Source: Deinococcus aquaedulcis (lineage in GTDB: Bacteria; Deinococcota; Deinococci; Deinococcales; Deinococcaceae). From it: a DNA stretch of 64,000 nucleotides. Below the pieces are notes generated by a model. That model saw nothing but the letters and a program-made list of their open reading frames with translations, was not told where the DNA came from and ran no database searches. Below are positions 9,709-20,145 of the stretch, piece by piece. The DNA lies in NCBI RefSeq assembly GCF_019693445.1, contig NZ_JAHRBL010000005.1, positions 62,001-126,000 of the forward strand, given 5' to 3'. Positions within the stretch are counted from its first letter, which is position 1. Each line of letters begins with the position of its first letter. Both the position numbers and the translations under genes were made by a program.

Positions 9709-10452
9709 ATGACACAGGATGAGCGTTCCACCCCCACCGACTCCACCTCCGAACACACGCCCAGCACGGGCGCCCACATGCCGGCGCTGGAGCGCTCCGT
9801 GGTGGGCAGCGTGGGCGTGGCCCTGATGGGCGCGGGCCTGCGCAGCGCCCGCCCACTGCAGAAACTGGTGCTGGGCACCGTGGGCGCCGGTCTGGCGGCG
9901 ATGGCCGCCACGGGCCGCAACCCCATTGCCACCGCCCTGAAAATCCGTCAGGGCGCGGGCGGCGAGGTGCTGGTGGGTGACGCGGTCACCATTGGGCGCC
10001 CGGCGGCCGAGCTGTACGCCCTCTGGCGGCCACTAGAGAACCTGCCGCAGCTGATGACACACCTGGAGCGCGTGGAGGTGCTGAGTGAAACCCGCTCGCG
10101 CTGGACGGTCAAGGCCCCCACGGGCGAGGTGAGCTGGGAGGCCGAGATCACGGCCGATGAACCGGGTCGCCGCCTCGCGTGGCAGTCTCTGCCGGGCGCG
10201 GCCGTGGAGAACCACGGCGAGGTGCTGTTCCGCCCGGCCCCCGGCAACCGGGGCACCGAGGTCGTGGTGCGCCTCGCCTACCGGCCCCCGGCGGGCACGG
10301 CCGGCGCCATCGTGGCCCGGCTGACCGGCGAGGAACCCGCCCAGCAGCTGCGCGACGACCTGATGCGCTTCAAGCGGGAGCAAGAGGTGGGCCACGCGCC
10401 CACCACCGAAGGACAGACGAGTGGCCGCGCCGCCAAGGGAGGCGAAGCATGA
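9709..10452 (+). CDS. SRPBCC/START-like (cyclase/dehydrase family) protein with N-terminal membrane domain
   Basis: 247 aa. After a ~25-residue Ser/Thr-rich start, residues ~28-75 contain two hydrophobic segments resembling the DUF2892/YgaP-type inner-membrane unit. Residues ~85-225 match the polyketide cyclase/dehydrase SRPBCC fold (VTIGRPAAELYALWR, the RVEVLSETRSRWTV strand pair, a C-terminal helix LRDDLMRFK). Such proteins bind hydrophobic ligands; the ligand is unknown. A strong RBS (aggagg) precedes the ATG. It lies immediately upstream of a zinc alcohol dehydrogenase, an arrangement that suggests a shared stress or detoxification role. Confidence 0.82.
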   Translation: MTQDERSTPTDSTSEHTPSTGAHMPALERSVVGSVGVALMGAGLRSARPLQKLVLGTVGAGLAAMAATGRNPIATALKIRQGAGGEVLVGDAVTIGRPAAELYALWRPLENLPQLMTHLERVEVLSETRSRWTVKAPTGEVSWEAEITADEPGRRLAWQSLPGAAVENHGEVLFRPAPGNRGTEVVVRLAYRPPAGTAGAIVARLTGEEPAQQLRDDLMRFKREQEVGHAPTTEGQTSGRAAKGGEA

Positions 10453-10580
10453 CGCTGCGCCGCTCTGATTCCAGCGCCCGGGCGACGACCCACCCCCAGG
10501 CGCCTGCATCGCCGCAGCGCAGCCTTTTCTCCTTCTCGTTTCACTCGGGCTCGCTTGAAGCTCACCGGAGGTCCATGTGA
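10449..10580 (+). CDS. Possible small linking ORF (43 aa), doubtful
   Basis: An ATG overlaps the stop of the SRPBCC gene (GCATGA) and the frame runs 43 codons to a TGA that overlaps the GTG start of the dehydrogenase gene. The peptide is rich in Ser, Arg and His with no recognisable domain. Overlap at both ends fits translational coupling, but composition is not convincing, and it may only be the leader of the dehydrogenase gene. Confidence 0.2.
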   Translation: MTLRRSDSSARATTHPQAPASPQRSLFSFSFHSGSLEAHRRSM

Positions 10581-11755
10581 AGGCCATTGTCTGGCAGGGC
10601 ACGAACAAGATCGGCGTCGAGACGGTGCCGGACCCCACCCTCCTGCTGCCCACCGACGCGATCATCAAGATCACGTCCACGGCCATCTGCGGCTCGGACC
10701 TGCACCTGCTGGACGGCGTAATTCCCAGCATGGAAAAGGGCGACATCCTGGGCCACGAGTTCATGGGTGAAGTGGTGGAGGTGGGCCGCGAGGTCAAGAA
10801 GCTCAAGGTGGGCGACCGCGTAGTGGTGCCCTTCAACATCGCCTGCGGGGTGTGTGACCCCTGCCGCCGGGGCCTGTTCAGCGCCTGCGACAACTCCAAC
10901 CCCAACCACCGTATGGCCGAGGCGCTGTACGGAGGCACCAGCGGCGGCGGGCTGTTCGGGTACTCGCACATGTACGGCGGTTACGCGGGCGGGCAGGCCC
11001 AGTACGTGCGCGTGCCCTTTGCCGATATTGGCCCGCACAAGATCGAATCGGACCTCAGCGACGAGCAGGTCCTGTTCCTCACCGACATCTTCCCCACCGG
11101 CTACCAGGCCGCCGAGCAGTGCGGGATTATCCCGGGGCGGGACGTGGTGGCGGTGTTCGGCGCCGGGCCCGTGGGCCAGTTTGCCGCCCGCAGCGCGCAG
11201 CTGCTGGGGGCCGCCCACGTCATCGTGATTGACCGCGTGCCCGAACGGCTGGCGATGGCCGAGGCTGCTGGCTGCCAGACCATCAATTACGAGCAGGACG
11301 ACGTGCTGGTGGCCCTGCGCGAGGCCACGGGCGGGCGCGGCCCCGACCACGTGATTGACGCGGTGGGCATGGAAGCCCACGGGCATGGCCCCGGCGCCCT
11401 GGTGGACACTGCCAAGCAGCGCCTGCGCCTGAGCTTTGACCGCATCACCGCCCTGCGCTGGGCCCTGCTGAGCTGTGCCAAGGGCGGCACAGTGAGCCTG
11501 CCCGGCGTGTACGGCGGCCTGATTGACAAGGTGCCGATGGGCGCGGCCTTCGCCAAGGGCCTGACCTTCAAGATGGGCCAGACCCACACCCAGCGCTACG
11601 TGGCGCCGCTGCTGGCCCGCATTGAAGCGCGGCAGATTGACCCCAGCTTTGTGATTACGCACCGCGCCTCGCTGGACGAGGCCCCGGACCTGTACAAAAC
11701 CTTCCGTGACAAGCACGACGGCTGTATCAAGGTGGTGCTGAATCCCTGGGCATAG
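10577..11755 (+). CDS. Zinc-dependent alcohol/formaldehyde dehydrogenase (MDR family)
   Basis: 392 aa, starting at GTG after a ggaggt RBS. The catalytic zinc region is [10 protein letters not shown] followed by [12 protein letters not shown]; the structural zinc lobe is [15 protein letters not shown] with four Cys. The Rossmann domain shows [17 protein letters not shown]. Extra length, the N-N-S-NPNH loop and the wide insertion before FADIGPHK resemble glutathione-independent formaldehyde dehydrogenases and related threonine-dehydrogenase-like enzymes. Likely NAD-dependent oxidation of a small alcohol or aldehyde adduct. It follows the SRPBCC gene and ends in a strong terminator. Confidence 0.87.
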   Translation: MKAIVWQGTNKIGVETVPDPTLLLPTDAIIKITSTAICGSDLHLLDGVIPSMEKGDILGHEFMGEVVEVGREVKKLKVGDRVVVPFNIACGVCDPCRRGLFSACDNSNPNHRMAEALYGGTSGGGLFGYSHMYGGYAGGQAQYVRVPFADIGPHKIESDLSDEQVLFLTDIFPTGYQAAEQCGIIPGRDVVAVFGAGPVGQFAARSAQLLGAAHVIVIDRVPERLAMAEAAGCQTINYEQDDVLVALREATGGRGPDHVIDAVGMEAHGHGPGALVDTAKQRLRLSFDRITALRWALLSCAKGGTVSLPGVYGGLIDKVPMGAAFAKGLTFKMGQTHTQRYVAPLLARIEARQIDPSFVITHRASLDEAPDLYKTFRDKHDGCIKVVLNPWA

Positions 11756-11764
11756 GGGAAGGGT

Positions 11765-11800
11765 GAGCGGGCGAGGGAGAGACCCTCGCCCGCTCTTTTT
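11765..11800 (+). terminator. Strong Rho-independent terminator
   Basis: A perfect 13-bp stem (gagcgggcgaggg, 11765-11777; ccctcgcccgctc, 11783-11795), 5-nt loop and a run of five T ends the alcohol dehydrogenase transcript. Confidence 0.92.
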
Positions 11801-11844
11801 GTTCCTGAACGGCTCGTCTGTCGAACGCCTCTCCAGATCCAGGG

Positions 11845-12699
11845 TTAAAGAGGTTGCCCCGCTGCATGGGCCACGGCTGGCTTGACCTCCTGGCAGATGG
11901 CGCGGAGTTCAGCTTGCAATTCCGACGACAGCGAGGCTGTGGTAAACCACCATTTTTTTGCCGCTGGACTGACCGGAAAATCCACCACGCTGGAAACCTG
12001 TGCCGCTATGCCAAAGCAGGCCAACTCCTCTGCAGTGGGCGCCCAGAAATAGGGAGAAGGTAAACCCGGCAGGCGCGTGGCCCCGTCTGTGGCGCCCCTG
12101 CGCCGAAGGACCTCATCTGCGGCTCTGCCGGAGAAGGTGACAAAGTTGGAATTGAGCCCGAATTCCCGGTCAAAGTCCGTCACCGTTGCCCCGGTAGGGC
12201 CCGGGGCTCCACACGGTGCCAGCTGAGCGCACGGCTGCACATACGTTTGCAGCCCTCCCCCGTGAAACAGCAGGAGAACAGGTTGATTCCACTGGACATG
12301 CGGAACGGCGGCAATGTAATTGGCGCAGGCACTGACGCAGTAGCCCTTGATGGTCAGCTCAATGCCGTTGCTCTTGATCCAGCGGGCAATCTCCCGCGCT
12401 TCCTCTGATCGCCCACCCGTGCTTTGAAACAGGAGGCTCGACCCCGGCGGTACGGTTGCCTTGAGCTTCTGCGCACTTCCAAACGTGATAGGGCCTTTGA
12501 AGTAATAACCGCCCGTGGCGGCGTCCACGGTGATGGTGGGTTGCTGGGTCAGCAGTTGCATGTAGGTGCAGGACGTGAGGGACAGTGAAAGAGTACACAG
12601 CGCCCCCAGAGCGCCGGGCTTCAACCGGCGTGGCCGCCCTCCACGGTGGGCATCCTTCGCCCGCGTTTGATCAGGCTCAGGGTCCGGTCGCATGGTCAC
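11845..12699 (-). CDS. Secreted lipoprotein with ClpP-like fold, function unknown
   Basis: About 284 aa. A lipobox (SLSLTSC) follows a hydrophobic stretch, so export and lipid attachment at Cys are likely. The mature part has the pattern of periplasmic ClpP/crotonase-like proteins: a strand and G-G segment (QSTGGRSEEAREIARWI), then IKGYCVSACANYI, where the Ser between two Cys is at the place of the ClpP nucleophile. The start is uncertain: TTG 12735, ATG 12732, GTG 12699 and ATG 12693 are all in frame. GTG 12699 is chosen because agcatt (12707-12712) lies 7 nt upstream like other leaderless genes here. The actual reaction is unknown. Confidence 0.65.
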   Translation of the reverse strand: MTMRPDPEPDQTRAKDAHRGGRPRRLKPGALGALCTLSLSLTSCTYMQLLTQQPTITVDAATGGYYFKGPITFGSAQKLKATVPPGSSLLFQSTGGRSEEAREIARWIKSNGIELTIKGYCVSACANYIAAVPHVQWNQPVLLLFHGGGLQTYVQPCAQLAPCGAPGPTGATVTDFDREFGLNSNFVTFSGRAADEVLRRRGATDGATRLPGLPSPYFWAPTAEELACFGIAAQVSSVVDFPVSPAAKKWWFTTASLSSELQAELRAICQEVKPAVAHAAGQPL

Positions 12700-12861
12700 A
12701 GGCCCCAGCATTCCAGGGCAGGCGGTCAGCATCAACCGGGATTGCCCGGCCGCAAGCTTTCGCCCACGCCAACGGTGCGGGCAGACTGCCCCCTTTCAGA
12801 GTGACCTTCAGGCGGTGCTGCACGCCTGGGCCGCCATTGGCTCCTCAAGCCAACCAGCCCC

Positions 12862-13638
12862 TTACCGACTGGCCCAGAGTTCCACCAGACCGCGCAGGGT
12901 CAGCGTGTCGTCGTAATGGTCAATTTCGCGGCACAGGCCCTCGACCGTGCGGGCAAACCCGCCGGTTGCCACGGCCACCGCTGGGCCGGGCAGTTCGGCG
13001 CGGATGCGGCGCAGCAGGCCGTCCACCATCTCGGCGTAGCCGTACACCAGCCCCGACTGCAGGGCGTGGGTGGTGTTCTTGCCGATGGCGGTCTGCGGCG
13101 CTTCCAGGGCAATGCGCGGCAGCTTGGCGGCGCGGGCGAACAGCGCGTCGGCGCTGACCTGCGCGCCGGTGGCCAGCACCCCGCCGATAAAGCGGCGGCC
13201 CCGGCCGATCACGTCGAAGTTCGTGCTGGTGCCGAAATCCACGACCACGGCGTATTCAGACTGGCTCAGGTACCTTTCGGCCCCGAACAGGTTGCACAGG
13301 CGGTCCGCGCCCACGGCGTCGGGAATGTCGAGTTCCACCTGAACATCGGGCAGATTGGTGGCACTCACCTCGAACGGCTGAATGCCGAAGTGGCGCTGCA
13401 GGGCCAGCGCGAGGTTCTGCCCAACGGGCGGCGCCACGCTGCTCAGCACAGCGGCGTGGGGGGGTGCCGCGCCGGCCAGCGAGAACAATCCTTGGAGCTG
13501 CAGCGCCAGATCATCGGGCAACATGTCGCGGTTGGTGCGCACCCGCCACGTATGGGTCAGGGCGAGCGTCTCATCGGCCAGGCCCAGCACTGTGCTGGTG
13601 TTGCCAATGTCCACAGCCAGAAGGGGAAAAGCAGGCAC
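12862..13638 (-). CDS. coaX: Type III pantothenate kinase
   Basis: About 258 aa. CoaX carries out the first step of coenzyme A synthesis, ATP-dependent phosphorylation of pantothenate, in the ASKHA fold. Seen: LLAVDIGNTSTVLGL (phosphate 1 motif), PDAVGADRLCN, VVDFGTSTNFDVI and GGVLATG, then VATGGFA near the C-terminus. An ATG at 13647 is in frame, but it lies in TACAAT (leftward, 13651-13646), which looks like a -10 box. GTG at 13638, 7 nt downstream, is a better start and keeps the complete family N-terminus. It is divergent from the suf cluster. Confidence 0.92.
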   Translation of the reverse strand: MPAFPLLAVDIGNTSTVLGLADETLALTHTWRVRTNRDMLPDDLALQLQGLFSLAGAAPPHAAVLSSVAPPVGQNLALALQRHFGIQPFEVSATNLPDVQVELDIPDAVGADRLCNLFGAERYLSQSEYAVVVDFGTSTNFDVIGRGRRFIGGVLATGAQVSADALFARAAKLPRIALEAPQTAIGKNTTHALQSGLVYGYAEMVDGLLRRIRAELPGPAVAVATGGFARTVEGLCREIDHYDDTLTLRGLVELWASR

Positions 13639-13703
13639 GCCCGGCATTGTACGGCGCGCCCAGAAAGCGCTATAGCGGCGCCCGGCAATCCACAGCAAAT
13701 CAC

Positions 13704-13758
13704 TCGACTTTAGGGGCCAGGGCGGGTAAAATAACACGGTAAGTAGGAATCATTCCTA
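13704..13758 (+). promoter_or_regulatory. suf promoter with 7-1-7 palindromic operator
   Basis: TCGACT (13704-13709) and TAAAAT (13727-13732) are spaced by 17 nt. Just downstream, at the expected transcription start, lies the perfect palindrome taggaat-c-attccta (13744-13758), two 7-nt arms around one base. The 7-1-7 geometry is that of Fur-family boxes (Fur, PerR, Zur, Mur). Control of Fe-S assembly by an iron- or peroxide-responsive repressor is an inference. Confidence 0.65.
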
Positions 13759-13788
13759 ACAAAATCCAGTGATTCCCCAAGGAGCCTC

Positions 13789-14544
<756 letters not shown>

Positions 14545-14624
14545 AGACGCAGAAGGCGGATGACCAACCTCACCCGGACGCCGGGTGCAGCCCCAGCACT
14601 GCGCTGCACGCCAAAGGAGACCAC

Positions 14625-14894
14625 ATGACCGCTTACTCCCTGAAATTCGCCAAGGATAACCTGGAACGTATTGCCCAGGAAACGGTGCGAAACAGCGACG
14701 AAACGATCATCACCCTCGACTCCGGCGAGGCGGTGGTCATGATCCCCATGGAGCAATACGAAGCCTGGAAGGAAACGCAGCTGCTGATGACCCCGGCCAA
14801 CCGCCGTCATCTGCTGGCGTCCATGGAGCAGTACCGCCAGGGCCGCACGACACACAAGAGTCTGGCGGACCTGCAAGCGGACGCTCCAGAGTGA
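14625..14894 (+). CDS. Phd/YefM-family antitoxin
   Basis: 89 aa. The N-terminal YefM fold (YSLKFAKDNLERIAQETV, then GEAVVMIPMEQYEAW) would bind DNA and dimerise; the C-terminal ~35 residues would mask the toxin. RBS aaaggaga lies 5 nt before the ATG. Its stop overlaps the GTG start of the toxin gene (GTGA), the usual arrangement. It sits 80 nt after sufC and in the same direction, so it could be read from the suf promoter as well as from its own. Confidence 0.9.
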   Translation: MTAYSLKFAKDNLERIAQETVRNSDETIITLDSGEAVVMIPMEQYEAWKETQLLMTPANRRHLLASMEQYRQGRTTHKSLADLQADAPE

Positions 14895-15148
14895 ACCTGA
14901 GTTTCACGCCGAATGGCTGGGCTGACTACCTGTGGCTTCACACCCATGAGCCCAAGCTGCTGCGCAAGCTTCACCGCCTGCTGGACGAATGTCTGCGCAC
15001 GCCGTTTGAAGGCACCGGCAAACCGGAACCCCTGAAGCACGAATACGCCGGATTCTGGTCACGCCGCCTCACCGCCGAGCATCGCCTCGTGTATGCCGTG
15101 GACAATGACGCCATTACGGTCATCGCCTGCCGCTCTCACTACGAATAA
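14891..15148 (+). CDS. YoeB/Txe-family mRNA interferase toxin
   Basis: 85 aa, GTG start overlapping the antitoxin stop. RelE-fold toxin of the YoeB branch. The residues known to matter in YoeB are present: Glu in KPEPLKHE, Arg in AEHRLVYAV, and the C-terminal His-Tyr pair in RSHYE. It should cut mRNA at the ribosomal A site when the antitoxin is lost. Intact, so probably active. Only 9 nt separate its stop from sufB, so sufB translation or transcription depends on reading through the module. Confidence 0.9.
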   Translation: MNLSFTPNGWADYLWLHTHEPKLLRKLHRLLDECLRTPFEGTGKPEPLKHEYAGFWSRRLTAEHRLVYAVDNDAITVIACRSHYE

Positions 15149-15157
15149 GGAGCTCTC

Positions 15158-16564
<1,407 letters not shown>

Positions 16565-16569
16565 ACGGC

Positions 16570-16995
16570 GTGGACAGAGGCATCTGCTACGACAAGGCCA
16601 AGTGGCACTATGACGGCGACTTCCCCGAAGATTGGCCGTCATCGCAGGCGTTCGTTCACACCGGCATGTTTATCAGCTGGCTGGCGGACCATCACCTGCT
16701 GGCAGATGCCTTTGCCACCGATGCCGAGGCGATCAGGACGAGACAGCAGACTGGCGCCCAAGTGTTTAGCCGCTGGGCGGGTGTGCTAACGAGCGACATG
16801 CTGACGGGTGAGGGCAATGCCTTTGCCCGCCACTACTACGCCTCAGAGGCCAGAAGTGGCGAGTATCTCCATGACTACTTCAACCTGTTTGACGACCTGC
16901 CCTCCATTTACTATGTGCCCGACACCTGGGAGAATTACGCCCGGGTGGCCGCTGTGATCAGTGATCGCCACGCCGAGTGGCGAGGCAAGAAATGA
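16570..16995 (+). CDS. DUF7832-like hypothetical protein inserted in the suf operon
   Basis: 141 aa with a GTG start 5 nt after the sufB stop. Pattern YDKAKWHYDGDFPEDWP followed by HTGMFISWLADHHL and a Tyr-rich end (HDYFNLFDDLPSIYYV, DTWENYARV, IxxRHxEW) matches, from memory, a small family often called DUF7832; its function is unknown. Similar acidic, aromatic small proteins are frequent among immunity proteins of polymorphic toxins, but no toxin is nearby. Base composition is a little lower in GC than the suf genes. No suf-related function is expected. Confidence 0.6.
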   Translation: MDRGICYDKAKWHYDGDFPEDWPSSQAFVHTGMFISWLADHHLLADAFATDAEAIRTRQQTGAQVFSRWAGVLTSDMLTGEGNAFARHYYASEARSGEYLHDYFNLFDDLPSIYYVPDTWENYARVAAVISDRHAEWRGKK

Positions 16996-17035
16996 AGTTC
17001 GACAGTTGCGTGGTACTTCTAAACCGGGAACAGGA

Positions 17036-17665
17036 ATGAAGATTGTTCCACCCACCACGCGTGCTTCCTGGAAAACTGAGGAGATGCCTTCGGAGCGGGC
17101 GCCTCTTTGGCTGGGTGAGGTCTACACCCTAGAGGAGTTTGAGAGTATCCGCTATGGGTTTCTTCCAGGGCAAATGGAAGATAAGTGGTTTATTTTCTAT
17201 GAGGATTCCTGGCTCTACTTGCACCGCAGTTGGACAGGGTACTGCATTTTTGCCCTTAAGTTTGAGCCATTGGACGACGGCTTCGCCATCATTGAATCTT
17301 GGGTCAACACCGATCCCAGGCAATATGGCGAGAGGAGTCTGCCTGTCAACCAATGGCAGGCCAGACATCTGGTGCAAACACTAATAGACTATGAACCACT
17401 TCATTACTATCAGGAATCATCCAGAGTGCTTTCTGCCAATGCTTTCGAAACCCATTCGAAGAAAACCCGCACGTTTAGGTTTTACTCGGTTTCTAGCGGA
17501 ATGCTGACGCTTGATGTCAAGGGCGAGGTGCTAATCCTGGGCCCTGGTGATCAAGCCAGCATAAGCGAGGGCCAAACATTCAGATTGAGCAATGAGGGAA
17601 CAGAACCTGTGCTCTTCCTAGAGCGCATAGACGGCCTCACGCCGGTTACAGAGGAGAATCTATGA
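17036..17665 (+). CDS. AT-richer orphan protein with C-terminal cupin-like domain, in the suf operon
   Basis: 209 aa. Roughly half G+C by hand count of sample lines, against well over 60% in neighbours, a sign of transfer. The N-terminal part (about 20-120) has the pattern GFLPGQMEDKWFIFYED then WLYLHRSWTGYCIF, an unnamed family seen in scattered bacteria. Residues ~150-205 (GMLTLDVKGEVLILGPGDQ, then FLERID) look like a cupin barrel. ATG 17036 is preferred because an acagga stretch precedes it; an in-frame ATG at 16961 lies inside the previous gene. The stop overlaps the sufD ATG (ATGA), so the insertion keeps sufD translation coupled. Confidence 0.6.
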   Translation: MKIVPPTTRASWKTEEMPSERAPLWLGEVYTLEEFESIRYGFLPGQMEDKWFIFYEDSWLYLHRSWTGYCIFALKFEPLDDGFAIIESWVNTDPRQYGERSLPVNQWQARHLVQTLIDYEPLHYYQESSRVLSANAFETHSKKTRTFRFYSVSSGMLTLDVKGEVLILGPGDQASISEGQTFRLSNEGTEPVLFLERIDGLTPVTEENL

Positions 17666-19014
17666 CCCAATTCAGCAATCAACTGGCCGAGTACACCGGC
17701 CCCGAGTGGCTGACCGCCAAGCGCCAGGAGTCCCTGGAGCTGTTCAACACCCTGTCCGTGCCCACCGAAAGCGTTGAAGCCTGGAAATACACCCAGGTGG
17801 ACGTGGACTTTGCCGCGCTGCGCCCCCACGGCAAGCGCGAAGCGGTGAGCGACATCAGCGCCCTGCCGAAGAGCGTGCAGGAGCGCCTGAGCAGCACCGA
17901 CGTGGGTGCTTTTCTGGTGCTGGACGGCCCGGATGTGGTGTACCGCACCGAACTGCCCGCCGAGCTGAGCGCCAAGGGCGTGATCTTTACCGACCTGAAA
18001 ACGGCGGTGGAACAGCACGCCGACAAGGTGCAGCAGTACCTCTATTCCGTGGTGCCCGCCGAAGTGCCCGACGACACCACCATTGCGGCGCCCGGCACCA
18101 CCCCCAGCAAGAGCCCGGACCCCAGCGAGGGCAAGTTCAGCGCGCTGGCGGCAGCCCTGTGGACCAACGGCGCGTTCATGTACGTGCCGCGTGGCGTGGA
18201 GGTGGAGCTGCCCCTGGGCTCCTTCCGCGTGATGAGTGAGGCTGGGACCTACACCGCCACCCGCACCCTGGTGGTGGCCGAGGAAAACGCGCAGGTCACC
18301 TTTATTGATGAGCAGGCCAGTGATGAGCTGCCGGGCACCTACGCCATTGGCGCCGTGGAACTGGTCGTGAAGGCGGGCGCGCGCGTGCGCTACGTGTCCA
18401 TTCAGAACTGGGGCAAGGGCGTGACCCATATTCAGCGCCAGCGCGGCGACGTAGAGCGCGACGCGACCCTGAACAGCCTCGTGGTGACGATGGGCGGCAC
18501 CCTCTCGCGCACCGAGATGCAGAGCTACCTGCGCGGCCAGGGCGCTGACAGCGAGATGCTGGCGCTGTACTTTGCCAACGAGGACCAGCACTTCGACCAC
18601 TACACGCTGCAGCACCACGCCGCCGCGCACGCCCACAGCGACCTGCTGTACAAGGGCGTGAACGCCGACGCCAGCGTGGGCGTGTTCTCCGGCATGATCA
18701 AGGTGGACCTGGGCGCCCAGAAAACCGACGCCTACCAGAAGCACCGCACCCTGATGCTCAGCAGCGAGGCCCGCAACTACTCGGTGCCGCAGCTGGAAAT
18801 CAACGCTAATGACGTGCGCTGCAGCCACGGTAGCACCACCAGCCCGGTGGACCAGGAAGCCCTGTTCTTCCTGCGCTCGCGCGGCATCAGCAAGGAAACG
18901 GCCGAGAAGATGCTCGTCACGGCCTTCCTGGAAGACGTGCTGGGCCGCGTGCCGCTCTCCAGCGTGGTGAAGTACATCGAAGGCATCATCGCCAAGAAGG
19001 TGGGCGCGGTTTAA
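17662..19014 (+). CDS. sufD: Fe-S cluster assembly subunit SufD
   Basis: 450 aa. SufD forms the SufBC2D complex and supports iron entry. Seen: N-terminal Trp-rich ESVEAWKYTQVDVDF, LWTNGAFMYVPRGVEVELPL, the beta-helix repeats, and the C-terminal block CSHGSTTSPVDQEALFFLRSRG with the conserved Cys-x-His, then VTAFLEDVL. The ATG overlaps the stop of the inserted orphan gene. No sufS or sufU follows, so the cysteine desulfurase is encoded elsewhere. Confidence 0.96.
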   Translation: MTQFSNQLAEYTGPEWLTAKRQESLELFNTLSVPTESVEAWKYTQVDVDFAALRPHGKREAVSDISALPKSVQERLSSTDVGAFLVLDGPDVVYRTELPAELSAKGVIFTDLKTAVEQHADKVQQYLYSVVPAEVPDDTTIAAPGTTPSKSPDPSEGKFSALAAALWTNGAFMYVPRGVEVELPLGSFRVMSEAGTYTATRTLVVAEENAQVTFIDEQASDELPGTYAIGAVELVVKAGARVRYVSIQNWGKGVTHIQRQRGDVERDATLNSLVVTMGGTLSRTEMQSYLRGQGADSEMLALYFANEDQHFDHYTLQHHAAAHAHSDLLYKGVNADASVGVFSGMIKVDLGAQKTDAYQKHRTLMLSSEARNYSVPQLEINANDVRCSHGSTTSPVDQEALFFLRSRGISKETAEKMLVTAFLEDVLGRVPLSSVVKYIEGIIAKKVGAV

Positions 19015-19029
19015 CCGCCCCAGCTTGTC

Positions 19030-19067
19030 AGAGGCCAGTCTTGACCGGAGGCTGGCCTCTGCTGTTT
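19030..19067 (+). terminator. Terminator-like hairpin after sufD
   Basis: Stem agaggccag (19030-19038) / ctggcctct (19052-19060) with a 13-nt loop and a following gctgttt. It ends the suf transcript 16 nt after the sufD stop and argues against translation starting at an upstream TTG at 19025. Confidence 0.7.
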
Positions 19068-19078
19068 CCTCCTGGGGG

Positions 19079-19513
19079 ATGGACACGCGGCTGCAGCTTG
19101 AGGCTTTTGACGAGGGCGGCGAGGTGGCTGGATTCGCCCTGCTGCGGGAAAGTGTCCTGCCCAGCAGCAGCGCGGCCGAGTTTCAGTGGGACTCTACGCC
19201 GGAACGGGTGTACTGGTGCCCCGCAGCGGTGCTCAGGCGCATTGCCGCTTTAGCGTCTGCCTACGAACTGCGGGGGCTGGGCAAACTGGGACTTGGGCTG
19301 TGCAGCACCAAGTTTCCCGCAGAGCAGATGGGCCTTCTCGCAGAGGAATGTCGGTTCCTGCAGCAACTGGTCAACGATCAGGCGGTGCAGGCGGTATGCG
19401 CGCAGCTCATGGCCCTGACCAGCCAGGTGGAGCGCCATCGGTCCCAGCCTAACCGCCTGTGGCTGCTGATTGACCGCTCTGATGGCGAACCTGTGGACGA
19501 GGCCGAGGCCTGA
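19079..19513 (+). CDS. Hypothetical protein (144 aa)
   Basis: 144 aa from ATG 19079, preceded by a G-rich ctggggg. Mixed alpha/beta composition with helix-rich regions around LRRIAALASAYELRG and EEC-RFLQQLVNDQ; no signal peptide, no membrane segment, no recognised motif. It is downstream of the suf terminator, so probably independent. Family not recognised. Confidence 0.5.
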   Translation: MDTRLQLEAFDEGGEVAGFALLRESVLPSSSAAEFQWDSTPERVYWCPAAVLRRIAALASAYELRGLGKLGLGLCSTKFPAEQMGLLAEECRFLQQLVNDQAVQAVCAQLMALTSQVERHRSQPNRLWLLIDRSDGEPVDEAEA

Positions 19514-19539
19514 GTTCAGGGGCCCTCCCCTTTTGGCAC

Positions 19540-20145
19540 TCAGGCCGGCAGGGTTCCCGCTTCCACAGCCGTGTCCATGACCGCCTGCGCCAGCGTCCAG
19601 AGGGCGGGGAAGTCACGCAGGCGGGGCTCTTTCAGGGCGCGCAGCCGCGTGGCGGTCAGCTGGGGTTCACGCTCGGCGCACCCCAGCCCCCCGCCAGCCC
19701 AGGTGAGCAGCATGGGCTGCAGGGCGTCCAGGGCGCGGGCAAAGCGCGCCTCCGTGGTCTGGGCAGCCTCAAACTCGGCGTGAAGCTCCAGAAAGGCGGT
19801 TCGCTGTGGCTCGGGCAAGAGGCCAAATAACTGCTTTGCCGCCGCCGCTTCCGCCTGGGCCTGCTGCGCGTGGGCCTCGGCGCTTGCATCAAAATGCAGG
19901 TCGCCTGCGCCGATCTCCACGAGGTCGTGGATCAGCAGCAGTTCCACCACCCGCGCGCCGTTGGTTCCGGCGGGGGCACAGTCCATCAGGGTCAGCGCCA
20001 TCAGGGCCAGATGCCAGGAATGTTCGGCGCTGTTCTCGGGGCGCGTGCCGTCATGCAGCCAGGTGGTGCGCTGCACTGCTTTCAGGCGGTCGCAGGTGAG
20101 CAGAAAGTCCAACTGGGCACCCAGGCGTGGATCAAGGCGAGGCAT
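19540..20145 (-). CDS. HD-domain phosphohydrolase (YfbR-like 5'-deoxynucleotidase fold)
   Basis: 201 aa. The HD metal site is assembled from SAEHSWHLALMAL (His), LLIHDLVEIGAGD (His-Asp, then Glu and Asp) and a C-terminal Asp (ALDALQPML). The layout fits the HD_3/YfbR group, which removes phosphate from dNMPs; relatives act on other nucleotides. Start 20145 is chosen because TATGCT (20159-20154 leftward) lies 8 nt upstream; the in-frame sequence further upstream is not conserved-looking. Confidence 0.85.
   Translation of the reverse strand: MPRLDPRLGAQLDFLLTCDRLKAVQRTTWLHDGTRPENSAEHSWHLALMALTLMDCAPAGTNGARVVELLLIHDLVEIGAGDLHFDASAEAHAQQAQAEAAAAKQLFGLLPEPQRTAFLELHAEFEAAQTTEARFARALDALQPMLLTWAGGGLGCAEREPQLTATRLRALKEPRLRDFPALWTLAQAVMDTAVEAGTLPA

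Noticed and set aside
19025..19078. Upstream TTG start for the 144-aa hypothetical protein
   Set aside because: The stretch forms the terminator hairpin of the suf operon, so translation from it is unlikely.
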